The notes: generated from the letters alone by a model not told the origin. Positions 17,158 through 26,861 are shown, counted from the first letter of the stretch. The stretch is DNA of 64,000 nt from Blastococcus mobilis (GCF_900188025.1 NZ_FZNO01000012.1:1-64000), one strand, 5' to 3'. Translations and numbers: made by a program.

Positions 17158-17658
17158 ATGCGCTGCCCGTTCTGCCACAACGCCGACAGCCGGGTCATCG
17201 ACTCGCGGGAAGCCGACGAGGGGGCGACCACCCGCCGTCGCCGCTCCTGCCCCAAGTGCGGGCGCCGGTTCACCACGGTGGAGGAGGCCGTGCTCGCCGT
17301 CGTCAAGCGCAGTGGCGTGAGCGAGCCGTTCAACCGGTCCAAGGTGGTCGCCGGTGTCCGGCGGGCCTGCCAGGGCCGGCCGGTCGACGAGGACCAGCTG
17401 CAGTTGCTGGCGCAGCAGGTCGAGGACGCCATCCGTGCCACCGGTGCGGCGGAGGTCCCCAGCAACGAGGTCGGGCTGGCCATCCTGCGGCCCCTCCGGG
17501 AGCTCGACGAGGTGGCCTACCTGCGCTTCGCGAGCGTCTACCGCTCCTTCACCTCGGTGGCCGACTTCGAGAAGGAGATCGCCGAACTCAAGGCCCGGCC
17601 GTCACAGGCTGCCGAGCCGTCCGCATCCGGCCCCCCGGGCACCGTCACCGGCGCCTGA
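17158..17658 (+). CDS. nrdR: Transcriptional repressor NrdR
   Basis: ATP/dATP-sensing repressor of ribonucleotide reductase genes. 166 residues: an N-terminal zinc ribbon with Cys3, Cys6, Cys31 and Cys34 and the [16 protein letters not shown]-binding surface, then an ATP-cone domain (about 45-137: [23 protein letters not shown]). A short Pro/Ser tail is specific here. ATG 17158 has GGAGGAGG 8 nt upstream. It is 152 bp upstream of nrdJ, its main target, in the same orientation, as in Streptomyces. Probable autoregulation through the box pair at 16980-17027. Confidence 0.96.
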   Translation: MRCPFCHNADSRVIDSREADEGATTRRRRSCPKCGRRFTTVEEAVLAVVKRSGVSEPFNRSKVVAGVRRACQGRPVDEDQLQLLAQQVEDAIRATGAAEVPSNEVGLAILRPLRELDEVAYLRFASVYRSFTSVADFEKEIAELKARPSQAAEPSASGPPGTVTGA

Positions 17659-17810
17659 GAACTGTCAGCACCACCCGCTAGACACGTTCTCGAGAAGCAC
17701 GATCGCGGCTCTTCCCCAGCCCACCGCTCCACCCCCGCGCAGCACCACACCGCGCACCCGACACATCGAACGACGACCCAGTGATCCACGAGCAGGGAGA
17801 GCTCCACACC

Positions 17811-20681
17811 ATGACCGAGACAGACGACCGCCTGGCCGGCTCCCGCACCCGACGCACGGCCAAGACGCCGAGCCGGGGCAAGGGCCTGAAGATCAAGCGC
17901 GTCTTCACCACCGCAGGTGTGCACCCCTACGACGAGGTGACCTGGGAGCGCCGCGACGTCGTCATGACGAACTGGCGCGACGGTTCGATCAACTTCGAGC
18001 AGCGCGGCGTGGAGTTCCCCGCCGAGTGGAGCATCAACGCCACCAACATCGTCACGACGAAGTACTTCCGTGGTGCGGTCGGGAGCCCCCAGCGGGAGAG
18101 CAGCCTGCGTCAGCTCATCGACCGGGTGGTGCTCACCTACGGTGCGGCGGGTCGGGAGCACGGCTACTTCGCCAGCGAGGGCGACGCCGAGATCTTCGAG
18201 CACGAGCTCACCTGGATGCTGCTGCACCAGGTGTTCAGCTTCAACAGCCCCGTGTGGTTCAACGTCGGCACGAGCGCCCCGCAGCAGGTCAGCGCCTGTT
18301 TCATCCTCGCCGTCGACGACCAGATGGACTCGATCCTCAACTGGTACCGCGAGGAGGGTCTGATCTTCAAGGGCGGCTCCGGCGCCGGCCTCAACCTCTC
18401 CCGCATCCGCTCCTCCAAGGAGCTGCTCTCCTCCGGTGGCACCGCCTCCGGCCCGGTCAGCTTCATGCGCGGCGCCGACGCGTCCGCCGGGACCATCAAG
18501 TCCGGTGGCGCGACCCGCCGCGCGGCGAAGATGGTCGTCCTCGACATCGACCACCCCGACATCGAGGAGTTCATCGAGACCAAGGCGCGCGAGGAGAACA
18601 AGATCCGCGCGCTGCGGGACGCCGGCTACGACATGGACCTCGGTGGCAAGGACATCACCAGCGTCCAGTACCAGAACGCCAACAACTCCGTGCGCGTCTC
18701 CGACGAGTTCATGCGCGCGGTGGAGGAGGGCACCGACTTCGGTCTGCGCGCCCGCCTCGACGGCTCGGTCATCGAGACCGTCGACGCCAAGACCCTGTTC
18801 CGCAAGGTCACCCAGGCCGCGTGGGAGTGCGCCGACCCGGGCATCCAGTACGACGACACGATCAACGACTGGCACACCAACCCCGAGACCGGCCGGATCA
18901 ACGCGTCCAATCCGTGCTCGGAGTACATGAGCCTGGACAACAGCTCGTGCAACCTGGCCTCGCTCAACCTCATGAAGTTCCTCAAGAGCGACGGCACGTT
19001 CGACTCGAAGAGCTTCGTGAAGTCCGTCGAGCTGGTCATCACGGCGATGGACATCTCCATCTGCTTCGCCGACTTCCCGACCGACCCGATCGGTGAGACC
19101 ACCCGGGCCTACCGTCAGCTGGGCATCGGTTACGCCAACCTGGGCGCCCTGCTCATGGCGACCGGCCACGCCTACGACTCCCGGGGCGGCCAGACCCTCG
19201 CCGCGGCGATCACCTCGCTGATGACCGGCACCGCCTACCGCCGCTCGGCCGAGCTGGCCGGCATCGTGGGCGCCTACGAGGGCTTCGCCCGCAACGCCGA
19301 CGCCCACGCCCGCGTCATGCGCAAGCACGCCGCGGCCAACGACGCCATCCGCCCGGTCGGGGCGGACGACGCCGACGTGCTGAAGGCCGCCACGCAGCAG
19401 TGGCAGGAGTGCCTGGAGATCGGCGCCGACAACGGCTGGCGCAACGCGCAGGCCTCGGTGCTGGCCCCCACCGGGACCATCGGCTTCATGATGGACTGCG
19501 ACACGACCGGTATCGAGCCGGACTTCTCGCTGGTCAAGTTCAAGAAGCTGGTCGGCGGCGGCTCCATGCAGATCGTCAACCAGACGGTGCCGCGCGCGCT
19601 CAAGAGCCTGGGCTACCAGGAGGAGCAGATCGAGGCGATCGTCGAGTTCATCGCCGAGCACGGTCACGTCGTGAACGCCCCGACCCTGCGTCCGGAGCAC
19701 TACGAGGTCTTCGACTGCGCCATGGGCGAGCGGGCCATCTCCCCGATGGGCCACGTCCGCATGATGGCCGCGGTGCAGCCGTTCATCTCCGGCGCGATCA
19801 GCAAGACGGTCAACATGCCGGAGTCGGCGACCGTCGAAGAGGTCGAGAACATCTACTTCCAGGGCTGGAAGATGGGCCTCAAGGCGCTGGCCATCTACCG
19901 CGACAACTGCAAGGTGGGCCAGCCGCTCTCCGACGCCAAGGCGAAGAAGGCCGACGCCCAGGTCGAGGAAGCCGCTCCCGCCGCACTCGCGCAGCCGGTG
20001 CGCAAGCGGCTGCCGAAGAAGCGGACGAGCGTCACCACCTCCTTCAGCGTCGCCGGCGCCGAGGGCTACATGACCGCAGGCATGTACGAGGACGGCAGCC
20101 TCGGTGAGGTCTTCCTCAAGCTGGGCAAGCAGGGGTCGACCCTCGCCGGTGTGATGGACGCCTTCTCGATCTCGCTGTCCATCGCGCTGCAGCACGGTGT
20201 GCCGCTGGAGACCTACATCCAGAAGTTCACCAACATGCGGTTCGAGCCGGCCGGCATGACCGACGACCCGGACATCCGGATCGCGCAGTCGGTGATGGAC
20301 TACATCTTCCGTCGCCTGGCGCTGGACCACCTGCCCGTCGAGAAGCGGGCCGGCCTCGGGATCTTCACCGCGGAGGAGCGCGCCGCGCAGGTGGCCGGCT
20401 ACGACGCCTCCGCGTCGACGGCCGCGGTCGTCGAGGAGGAGGAGGTCGACCTCGAGGCGCTGCGCGGCTCCGCACCCACCGAGACCGCCCCGGTCAAGGA
20501 GAAGGTCACCCCGGAGGGCCCGAAGACGGTCAAGGAGGCCCACTCGTCGGCCGAGCTCCTCGAGCTGGTCACCGGCACGGCCACCGACGCGCCGCTGTGC
20601 ATGACCTGCGGCACGAAGATGCGCCCGGCCGGGAGCTGCTACGTCTGCGAGGGCTGCGGCTCCACCAGCGGCTGCAGCTGA
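17811..20681 (+). CDS. nrdJ: Vitamin B12-dependent class II ribonucleotide reductase NrdJ
   Basis: Oxygen-independent ribonucleotide reductase using adenosylcobalamin to make the active-site thiyl radical. 956 residues. Visible: FSFNSPVWFNVG and SACFILAVDD with a catalytic-pair Cys, the effector loop region GGSGAGLNLSRIRS, NPCSEYMSLDNSSCNLASLNL containing the radical Cys and Glu/Asn motif, and LAPTGTIGFMMDCDTTGIEPD. The C-terminal zinc-binding tail has two paired cysteines (CMTCGTKM, CYVCEGCG). ATG 17811 has AGGGAGAG 9 nt upstream; a longer in-frame start at 17781 is possible. Two hairpins follow the stop. Confidence 0.97.
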   Translation: MTETDDRLAGSRTRRTAKTPSRGKGLKIKRVFTTAGVHPYDEVTWERRDVVMTNWRDGSINFEQRGVEFPAEWSINATNIVTTKYFRGAVGSPQRESSLRQLIDRVVLTYGAAGREHGYFASEGDAEIFEHELTWMLLHQVFSFNSPVWFNVGTSAPQQVSACFILAVDDQMDSILNWYREEGLIFKGGSGAGLNLSRIRSSKELLSSGGTASGPVSFMRGADASAGTIKSGGATRRAAKMVVLDIDHPDIEEFIETKAREENKIRALRDAGYDMDLGGKDITSVQYQNANNSVRVSDEFMRAVEEGTDFGLRARLDGSVIETVDAKTLFRKVTQAAWECADPGIQYDDTINDWHTNPETGRINASNPCSEYMSLDNSSCNLASLNLMKFLKSDGTFDSKSFVKSVELVITAMDISICFADFPTDPIGETTRAYRQLGIGYANLGALLMATGHAYDSRGGQTLAAAITSLMTGTAYRRSAELAGIVGAYEGFARNADAHARVMRKHAAANDAIRPVGADDADVLKAATQQWQECLEIGADNGWRNAQASVLAPTGTIGFMMDCDTTGIEPDFSLVKFKKLVGGGSMQIVNQTVPRALKSLGYQEEQIEAIVEFIAEHGHVVNAPTLRPEHYEVFDCAMGERAISPMGHVRMMAAVQPFISGAISKTVNMPESATVEEVENIYFQGWKMGLKALAIYRDNCKVGQPLSDAKAKKADAQVEEAAPAALAQPVRKRLPKKRTSVTTSFSVAGAEGYMTAGMYEDGSLGEVFLKLGKQGSTLAGVMDAFSISLSIALQHGVPLETYIQKFTNMRFEPAGMTDDPDIRIAQSVMDYIFRRLALDHLPVEKRAGLGIFTAEERAAQVAGYDASASTAAVVEEEEVDLEALRGSAPTETAPVKEKVTPEGPKTVKEAHSSAELLELVTGTATDAPLCMTCGTKMRPAGSCYVCEGCGSTSGCS

Positions 20682-20683
20682 AA

Positions 20684-20724
20684 CCCCGCCTTGTTGCATC
20701 TGATGCAACATGCGAGGCGCGGGG
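20684..20724 (+). terminator. Composite hairpin directly after nrdJ
   Basis: An inner perfect 8-bp stem TGTTGCAT/ATGCAACA (20692-20699 with 20703-20710, 3-nt loop) is enclosed by CCCCGCC (20684-20690) pairing with the GGC..GGGG region near 20716-20724. It begins 3 nt after the nrdJ stop. No T-tract. Confidence 0.6.
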
Positions 20725-20750
20725 TCCAAGGGTGAAAGCGTCTTGAACGG

Positions 20751-20782
20751 AGGGCGGTGTCGGGTGCTCCCGGCACCGCCCT
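20751..20782 (+). terminator. Second hairpin terminator after nrdJ
   Basis: AGGGCGGTG (20751-20759) pairs perfectly with CACCGCCCT (20774-20782), with an inner CGGG/CCCG stem and 4-nt loop, followed by TTCTG. Together with the hairpin at 20684 it forms a tandem terminator. Confidence 0.65.
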
Positions 20783-21273
20783 TCTGCATGTCAGGTGCGG
20801 GATGCGCGCGTCGGCTGCGGTCCAAGGCCTCGTTGCCGGAGTGAGGCCGCTACGGGGAGCTCCAGGTGCGGTGGGGCAAGGGCATTCGCGGTGGTGCACC
20901 GTGCTGCTCTTCCCCCGAGTTCGACTGGGTGGGCGACGCCGCGGCCAGACCTCACCCGTCCCGACTCGTGGCTCGCGGCCTGTCGACCGCTGAGTCGCAC
21001 CGACACGTCGCCGACAGGTCCTCGTCGTTCCTCGCCATCCGGGTCGCAAGCCCCGGCGAAGCCTGAGCGGCCCACTGGGGGACGCCTCAGCAACCAGTGA
21101 GGACGGTGGCCGGGGTGAGCGTCGAGTCGTTCTGGCGCACTCGACGCGGGTGGCTCCGGTACGGCGACACGTGGGGACGACGACTGCCCGCCCTCACGAG
21201 CAGTTGACGAGTGCCGAATGCGGCCGGTCCCCGGCCGAGAGCGTCGATCTGGTGAGCCGCCTCTCGGTCGCTC
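20783..21273. other. Intergenic region between nrdJ terminators and the quinone oxidoreductase gene
   Basis: About 490 bp in which I see no believable gene on either strand; short frames exist but lack ribosome-binding sites and have shadow-like composition. No tRNA-like cloverleaf or repeat noticed. Confidence 0.4.
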
Positions 21274-21279
21274 TAGCGT
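21274..21279 (+). promoter_or_regulatory. -10 element (TAGCGT) of a probable leaderless promoter
   Basis: TAGCGT is followed by 5 nt and the ATG at 21285. No ribosome-binding site is present. Confidence 0.45.
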
Positions 21280-21284
21280 GAGTC

Positions 21285-22247
21285 ATGCGTGCTGCAGTGA
21301 TCACCGCGCTCACCGGGCCGGATGCCGTGGAGGTCCAGGAGCGGCCGGAGCCCGTGCCCGAGTCGCACCAGGTACTCATAGACGTCGAGTGCGCCGGTGT
21401 CACCTTCCCGGACGTGCTGCAGACCCGGGGCCTCTACCAGCGGCGTCCCGACGTGCCGTTCACCCCCGGGTGGGAGGTGTCCGGGGTGGTGCGGGCGGAC
21501 GCCGGTGGCTTCCGTGCCGGTGATCGGGTGGCGGCCATGCCCATCACCGGCGGCCTCGCCGAGAGCGTGGCGGTGGACGGCCAGATGGTGTTCCCGCTGC
21601 CCGACGGCCTGTCGTTCAACAAGGCTGCCGCACTGCCGCTGAACTACCTGACGGCGCACTTCGCGCTCACCCGCCGCGCGCAGCTGAAGGAGGGCGAGAG
21701 CGTCCTGGTGCACGGCGCCGCCGGGGGGCTCGGCACCGCCGCCTGCCAGCTGGCTGCGGCCTACGGCGCGCGGGTCGTCGCGGTCGTGTCCTCGCCCGAG
21801 AAGGGGGAAGTCGCCAGGGCGGCCGGAGCACACGACGTCGTGCCGGTCGACGGCTTCCGCGAGGAGGTCCGGCGGCTGACCGAGGGCCGCGGGGTGCACG
21901 TCGTCGTCGACCCGGTCGGCGGGGACCGGTTCACCGACTCCCTGCGCTCGCTGAGACGGGAGGGCCGGCTGCTCGTCCTCGGGTTCACCAGCGGTGAGAT
22001 CCCCACCGTCAAGGTCAATCGGCTGCTGCTGACCAACACGTCAGTGCTGGGCGTGGCCTCGGCCGAGTTCTGGTCCGACGAACCCGACTACCCCGGTCGG
22101 CAGTGGCGCGACCTGGTGCCGCTGATCACGTCCGGCGCGATCGACCCGCCGATCGGCCCGCTCTTTCCTCTGGAGGAGGCCGCCGCCGCGATCCGCGAGC
22201 TGGACGAGCGCCGGGCCGCCGGCAGGGTGCTCATCCGACCGCGCTGA
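21285..22247 (+). CDS. NADPH:quinone oxidoreductase-type zinc-independent MDR protein
   Basis: Medium-chain dehydrogenase/reductase of the quinone oxidoreductase branch, 320 residues. GroES-like domain at about 1-110 (PDVLQTRGLYQRRPDVPFTPGWEVSGVV). The Rossmann domain has HGAAGGLGTAACQLA (about 144-158), the NADPH-binding glycine motif, followed by GARVVAVVSSPEK. No Cys/His zinc ligands, as usual for this branch. It ends with the conserved GRVLIRP. Probably reduces quinones or enals; the substrate cannot be told. It stands alone, with a leaderless-type promoter at 21274. Confidence 0.88.
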   Translation: MRAAVITALTGPDAVEVQERPEPVPESHQVLIDVECAGVTFPDVLQTRGLYQRRPDVPFTPGWEVSGVVRADAGGFRAGDRVAAMPITGGLAESVAVDGQMVFPLPDGLSFNKAAALPLNYLTAHFALTRRAQLKEGESVLVHGAAGGLGTAACQLAAAYGARVVAVVSSPEKGEVARAAGAHDVVPVDGFREEVRRLTEGRGVHVVVDPVGGDRFTDSLRSLRREGRLLVLGFTSGEIPTVKVNRLLLTNTSVLGVASAEFWSDEPDYPGRQWRDLVPLITSGAIDPPIGPLFPLEEAAAAIRELDERRAAGRVLIRPR

Positions 22248-22439
22248 CGTGCGACGTCGTGCGGGCTTGGTCGCACGACGAGACAGTGGAGGTTCAGCCG
22301 GCCAGGACCGGAGCCCAGGCTCGTCCAGAGCCCGGCCGGCTGTGCGCAACGCGAGACCCCGCCGTGGAACGGGCTTCCGCACCGACGCGCGCCAGGAAGG
22401 GCACCGGGAACCACTTGTCGCTGACCTCGCCTTCCGCGA

Positions 22440-23303
22440 GTGAGACAGCTGCTGCGGTTCGGCTGGATCGAGGCGCAGTGCTGCCTGTTCGCCGTGCTGT
22501 TCTTCCTGGGCCTGGCTCTCGTGCGGCTCGTTCCGCTCCCGATGGATCCCGCTGACGCGCTGCTGCTCTGGTGCCTTGCGGTCACGCTGGTGCTGTGGCT
22601 CGTCCGCTGGGAGCCCGGCCGCGAGGTCGTCGTGATCTTCGGCTTCCACCTCGTCGGTCGGCCGCTCGAGTTGTTCAAGGTGCGGCAGGGATCGTGGTCC
22701 TATCCCGACACCGGTCTCGCATCGATCGGTGGGGTTCCGCTCTACAGCGGCTTCGTGTACGCCGCCGTCGGCAGCTATGTCTGCCAGGCCTGGCGCCGGC
22801 TGGACCTGCGCATTACGGGTTACCGAGCCCGTGCCACGGCGTGTGTGGCCGTCCTCATATACCTCAACTTCTTCACGTCCCACGTGATGTGGGACGTGCG
22901 GCTGGTGCTGGCGTTGGCCCCGCTGATGGTGACGAGGCGTACGTGGGTGCATGTCACCGTCGGCCGGAGCCGCTACGCGATGCCGCTCGCGCTGTCCTTC
23001 GTCCTCATCGGCTTCGTCCTCTGGGTTGCGGAGAAAGCCGCCACCTTGCTGCGGGCCTGGCAGTACCCGTCGCAGGAGTCCGTGTGGACGCTCGTGCACG
23101 CTGCCGAGCTCGGATCCTGGTCGCTGCTCGTCGTGGTCAGCATCGTGCTGGTCGCGGCGGTCGAGGCGCACGAGGGACAGCTGTACGGGACCGCTCGCGA
23201 GCCGACCGTCGTGAGGCAGACGAAGCGCCGCGGAGCTGCTGTCCCCACCGGTCGCCGCTGCACCCCGCGGAGCCACGCCCACCGTCCACGGGTGACTCGG
23301 TAG
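22440..23303 (+). CDS. DUF817 family integral membrane protein
   Basis: 287 residues with about seven to eight hydrophobic segments between residues 12 and 245. Recognised as DUF817 by FKVRQGSWSYPDT (about 80-92) followed by GVPLYSGFVYAAVGSY, the family hallmark. The 35-residue C-terminus is Arg/Thr-rich and cytoplasmic. Function unknown in the literature I know. GTG start at 22440 without a clear ribosome-binding site. It is single and convergent with the small ORF at 23679; a strong hairpin lies between them. Confidence 0.75.
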   Translation: MRQLLRFGWIEAQCCLFAVLFFLGLALVRLVPLPMDPADALLLWCLAVTLVLWLVRWEPGREVVVIFGFHLVGRPLELFKVRQGSWSYPDTGLASIGGVPLYSGFVYAAVGSYVCQAWRRLDLRITGYRARATACVAVLIYLNFFTSHVMWDVRLVLALAPLMVTRRTWVHVTVGRSRYAMPLALSFVLIGFVLWVAEKAATLLRAWQYPSQESVWTLVHAAELGSWSLLVVVSIVLVAAVEAHEGQLYGTAREPTVVRQTKRRGAAVPTGRRCTPRSHAHRPRVTR

Positions 23304-23566
23304 CGGCCACCTGATGTGAGGGGAACGGCGACCCGACGCGTGCCACGCACCGGGTCTGTTGCTGAGGGCGGAGGAGCCCGTGGCCGGGCGTCGCTCCCCG
23401 CGGACCGCTGGCGTGGATGTCATACGGCGTCGCCGTTGCAGACAGCCGGCCGGCGGCCACGTCCGCCCCGTCGGCGCCCGGGCGGTGCTTGCGGCCGCAG
23501 CCTGACGGGGCTCGGGGGCGACGTCCGCCGCTCCGTGGATCGACGAGCAAGGACGGATCGCTGGCC

Positions 23567-23609
23567 CGTCACCGGCCCGGCTCCTTCGTCCGGAGCCGGG
23601 CCGGTGACG
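23567..23609. terminator. Strong bidirectional terminator hairpin
   Basis: Arms 23567-23584 and 23592-23609 form a perfect 18-bp stem (CGTCACCGGCCCGGCTCC and its complement) with a 7-nt loop. It lies between the convergent DUF817 gene (stop 23303) and the minus-strand small ORF (stop 23679). The rest of 23304-23678 shows no gene. Confidence 0.75.
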
Positions 23610-23678
23610 TCCGCGCGGGTATCAGCCCGAGCCCTCGCGCATAACCGGCGGTAGGCACGAAGACCCGCGATCGGGCGG

Positions 23679-23807
23679 TCAGCAGGGGCCGGGGGTGACG
23701 GTGCCCTCCGTCATGGTGTCCGGGGCGAGCGTCAGGCACGCGACCTCGCCGTCGTAGGTCACCTGGACCCGATCGCCGACGGCCTGGAGCTCCAGTGGCG
23801 GCGTCAT
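23679..23807 (-). CDS. 42-residue ORF translationally coupled to the lipoprotein gene
   Basis: Too short for most gene callers. The ATG at 23807 overlaps the stop of the lipoprotein gene (ATGA, 23804-23807). The peptide starts MTPPLELQAVGDRVQV, contains two Cys (one terminal, GPC), and has alternating hydrophobic residues suggesting two or three beta strands. It ends about 70 bp before the strong hairpin at 23567-23609, so the transcript very likely covers it. No signal peptide. Function unknown; it could be a remnant of a larger C-terminal domain or a genuine small protein. Confidence 0.5.
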   Translation of the reverse strand: MTPPLELQAVGDRVQVTYDGEVACLTLAPDTMTEGTVTPGPC

Positions 23808-24961
23808 CCCGGCGAGTACTCGGCGATCATCGGCAGGTGCTCCACCGTCGGGGGAACCCCTTCCATCTCGGCGTACACCTGGAAGTCCATGCTGATCGAC
23901 TTCGCCATCGCGGTCGCCCCGACGTCGGTTCCGCCGGCCCCCACCGACCCGCCGGGGAGCAGCTGCGGGGTGGCACCGCTCATCGCGATCAGCTCCTCCA
24001 CGTCGACCGCCACGGCATCGTCCGGCGCCTCGATCGGCTCCCCGTCGGCAGCCTCCACGCAGATCACGAAGTGGCCGGCCGGCCCGTCCCGGAACTGTGC
24101 GAGGTCCAGCTCCACGCGCTGCAGTTCGCCGTCCTCGACCCAGAACGAGGCACTGACCTCCTGGTCGGGCACCTCGCGGGCAGGCGGCATGCCCTCCTCC
24201 GCGCCGGGCATGATCTCGGCCAGCAGCTCGGTCAGCTCGTCCCCGACCTGGGCGTACATCTCACGGGTGTTCACCGTCGCGATGAGCCGGTCGCCGGCCC
24301 TGCGAACAGCCACGGACGCGTCCATCGCCTTCCCGGCGAGGTCCATCACTCGCTGCCCGACGTCCTCGGGCAGCGGCATGCCCTCCTCCTCCATGATCTT
24401 CTGCTGCTCGGCGAACCACGAGCCCTCGCCCATGTCGACCGATACCCAATCCCCGGCGAGGGCGGCCTCGGCGGTCTCCTGCAGCGAGCCGAGGTCCGCC
24501 GCATCGAGTTCTGCTTCCAGCTCGTCGACGCCCTCGGTCATGTCAGGGAAGCGCTCGGTCAGGGCGGGCAGGTCGACCCGCGCGTAGAGAATCTCGTCCA
24601 CGACGCGCAGCTCGCCGTGGTCCTCATCGTCGAAGAGCACCCGGAGCCGGCTGGTGTCGTCGGCGGTGCCCGTCTCGTCCTCGCCGTGGTCGTACGCGAT
24701 GGCGAGCTCGGCGCCGAGCAGGTCGCGGAGCACGGAGTCGTCGGCGGCGGCGGCGTCCTCGCCCGCGGCGATGAGGAACGCGCGCACGTCCTCCTCCGAG
24801 CTCGCCAGGGAGACGACGACCGACCCGCTACGGGCCTCGGCGAACGCCGCGAGGGCATCCCGCAGCTCGACCTTCGGGGCGACGGAGTCCACGCCGCAGG
24901 CAGCGGTGCCGGCGAACAGGACGAGGACCGCACCACGGGTCAGGGCACGGGACGGGCTCAT
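23804..24961 (-). CDS. Putative lipoprotein, LppX/DUF-like, unknown function
   Basis: 385 residues. The lipoprotein signal peptide runs from MSPSRALTRG to a lipobox-like GTAAC with the Cys at about residue 20. The mature protein is acidic, alpha/beta, with segments such as RLRVLFDDEDHGELRVVDEILYARVDLPAL and WVSVDMGEGSW, reminiscent of mycobacterial LppX/LprG-like or DUF6612-type lipoproteins that read out like the substrate of a cell-envelope assembly. I cannot assign a function. ATG 24961 is preceded by GGAGG. Upstream it is divergent from the secreted peptidase at 25239; downstream it overlaps a 42-residue ORF. Confidence 0.7.
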   Translation of the reverse strand: MSPSRALTRGAVLVLFAGTAACGVDSVAPKVELRDALAAFAEARSGSVVVSLASSEEDVRAFLIAAGEDAAAADDSVLRDLLGAELAIAYDHGEDETGTADDTSRLRVLFDDEDHGELRVVDEILYARVDLPALTERFPDMTEGVDELEAELDAADLGSLQETAEAALAGDWVSVDMGEGSWFAEQQKIMEEEGMPLPEDVGQRVMDLAGKAMDASVAVRRAGDRLIATVNTREMYAQVGDELTELLAEIMPGAEEGMPPAREVPDQEVSASFWVEDGELQRVELDLAQFRDGPAGHFVICVEAADGEPIEAPDDAVAVDVEELIAMSGATPQLLPGGSVGAGGTDVGATAMAKSISMDFQVYAEMEGVPPTVEHLPMIAEYSPG

Positions 24962-25238
24962 GGGGCCTCCAGATCGACGTGCCGACGCTCGTCGGCGCAC
25001 CGAATGGTGCCCGGTGTCGCCGCCTCTCGAGGGCGGTGTCCACAGCCGGTCACTCAGCCGGGTCCGCCTTCGTTCGGCAGCGATGGTGAACGCGAGAGGA
25101 CACGCGGTCGCGGCGCGCTGACTCGTACGCGAGCCGGCTGCTCTGCCCGCACGCTGCGTGCCGGCGGGCCCCGTACCGCTGTTCAATCTCCGCGACAGGC
25201 CATGGGCGCCCCCAGCACCCCGTCAGTCGGGACTTCAC

Positions 25239-26861
25239 ATGACCAGTGGTCGCACCTCCGTCCTGAGCGGTCTCACCGCGCTCCTCGTCGCGGTCGCGCC
25301 AGCCGTCGCCGCCGCGAACCCCCCTGCGCTTCCCCTGCTGCCGGACGGGCCCGTCCCGGAGCTGTCCTGGACGCAGTGCGGCACCACCAGCGATGCCGTC
25401 GCGGCCGGCGTCCAGTGCGCCACCGCGGCGCTCCCCATGGACTACGACCAACCGCAGGGGACGCAGGTGCACATCGCCGTCGCGCGGGTGCCGGCGACGG
25501 ACCCGACGCAGCGGATCGGCTCGCTGTTCTTCAACTTCGGCGGTCCCGGCGCCCCGGCGGTGGCGTACCTGCAGTCGACGGGCGCCGGCATCTTCTCCGC
25601 CCTCAACGCGCGCTTCGACATCATCGCCTTCGACCCGCGGGGCGCGGGCCAGAGCGAGCCGTCGATCGACTGCCGGGTGGATGCGACCACCGAGGGGTTG
25701 GTCCCGCGGCCGGCGCCGACCCCCTTCGACCTGGACGCCGGCGCGCTCGTGGCCCGCGCCCAGCGCTACGTCGACAGCTGCCTGGGCAACAACGGTGAGA
25801 TCCTTCAGCACGTCTCGACCGCCAACGTCGCGCGGGACATGGACGCGCTCCGTGCCGCCGTCGGGGACCAGCGGCTCAGCTACCTCGGCTTCTCCTACGG
25901 GACGTTCCTCGGGGCCACCTACGCCGCCCTCTTCCCCGACCGGTACCGGGCCCTGGTGCTCGACGCCCCGGTGGACCCTCAGCAGTGGATCCACGACCCC
26001 GTCTCCCTGAGCGCCACCCAGCTCGTCGCCTTCGAGCGCGCGCTGGACCGCTTCCTCGCCGCCTGCGCCGCGGACCAGACCGCGTGCTCCGGGTTCGGCG
26101 ACGGTGATCCATCCACCGCCTACGACGCGCTGCTCGCATCGACGGCCGCGACACCCATCCCGGCGCCCAGGTACACCGAGAATCCCGCGCCGGTGACCGT
26201 CGACGACATCAGGGACGCCACGCTCCAGCTCCTGTACGCCAAACGGTTCTGGGGTCTGCTCGGTGCTGCGCTCGCCCAGGCGGAGTCGGGGGACGGGTCG
26301 CTGATCCGGTTGATCATGGACCGGGTCGTCGCGCCGCGGGACGACCCGCGCCAGGACCGCTTCTTCGCCATCGCGGGCAGCGAGCAGCAGTGGCCTCGGG
26401 ACGTCGATGCCTACCTGGAGCGTGGAGCGCGCGAGTGGGCGGACCACCCCCACTTCTGGTCGCATTTCGCCTACGCCGAGATCCCGTTCGCACTGTGGCC
26501 GATCCGGGACGAGGACGCCTACGGGGGCCCCTTCACCGTCGCCCCGTCATCCGTCACCCCGCTGGTCATCGCCACCACGTACGACCCCGCGACGCCGTAC
26601 TCGCTGGCGGCGGGCATGGTGAGGGCACTCGGCAATGCCCGCCTGCTCACGATGGAAGGCGATGGCCACGCCGCCTACGGCCGGAACTCCGCCTGCATCG
26701 ACCGGTTGACCGAGAGCTACCTGATCGCGGGCACTCTCCCCGCCGCGGGGACCGTCTGCCGGCAGGAAGTCCCGTTCGTCGCCCCCGCGCCGGCCCCGTC
26801 CGGCACGGGACGGGTGACGGTTCCGGACGCGGTGGGGACCGGGGTTCTCGGCCGCCCCTGA
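25239..26861 (+). CDS. Secreted alpha/beta-hydrolase peptidase (tripeptidyl aminopeptidase, S33-like)
   Basis: 540 residues. Signal peptide (LLVAVAPAVAAA) to about residue 30. Alpha/beta-hydrolase fold with oxyanion region FFNFGGPGAP, nucleophile Ser in GFSYGTFLGA (about 216-225), the acid Asp in TTYDPATPYS and the His in GDGHAAYGRNSACI near the C-terminus, the TAP-like C-terminal domain. Streptomyces proteins of this type remove N-terminal tripeptides from extracellular proteins. Paired Cys suggest disulphides. Start at ATG 25239; an earlier in-frame ATG would spoil the signal peptide. Convergent with the M14 carboxypeptidase gene, so two secreted peptidases sit tail to tail over one terminator. 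Confidence 0.85.
   Translation: MTSGRTSVLSGLTALLVAVAPAVAAANPPALPLLPDGPVPELSWTQCGTTSDAVAAGVQCATAALPMDYDQPQGTQVHIAVARVPATDPTQRIGSLFFNFGGPGAPAVAYLQSTGAGIFSALNARFDIIAFDPRGAGQSEPSIDCRVDATTEGLVPRPAPTPFDLDAGALVARAQRYVDSCLGNNGEILQHVSTANVARDMDALRAAVGDQRLSYLGFSYGTFLGATYAALFPDRYRALVLDAPVDPQQWIHDPVSLSATQLVAFERALDRFLAACAADQTACSGFGDGDPSTAYDALLASTAATPIPAPRYTENPAPVTVDDIRDATLQLLYAKRFWGLLGAALAQAESGDGSLIRLIMDRVVAPRDDPRQDRFFAIAGSEQQWPRDVDAYLERGAREWADHPHFWSHFAYAEIPFALWPIRDEDAYGGPFTVAPSSVTPLVIATTYDPATPYSLAAGMVRALGNARLLTMEGDGHAAYGRNSACIDRLTESYLIAGTLPAAGTVCRQEVPFVAPAPAPSGTGRVTVPDAVGTGVLGRP

Noticed and set aside
17538-20825. 1095-residue minus-strand frame over nrdJ
   Set aside because: Entirely antisense to nrdJ; rich in His, Leu, Gly, Val and Asp in shadow pattern, without domain or start signal.
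20725-21284. Search for tRNA or small RNA genes in the longest gap
   Set aside because: No cloverleaf, CCA-end pattern or conserved RNA motif recognised; only the terminator hairpins stand out.
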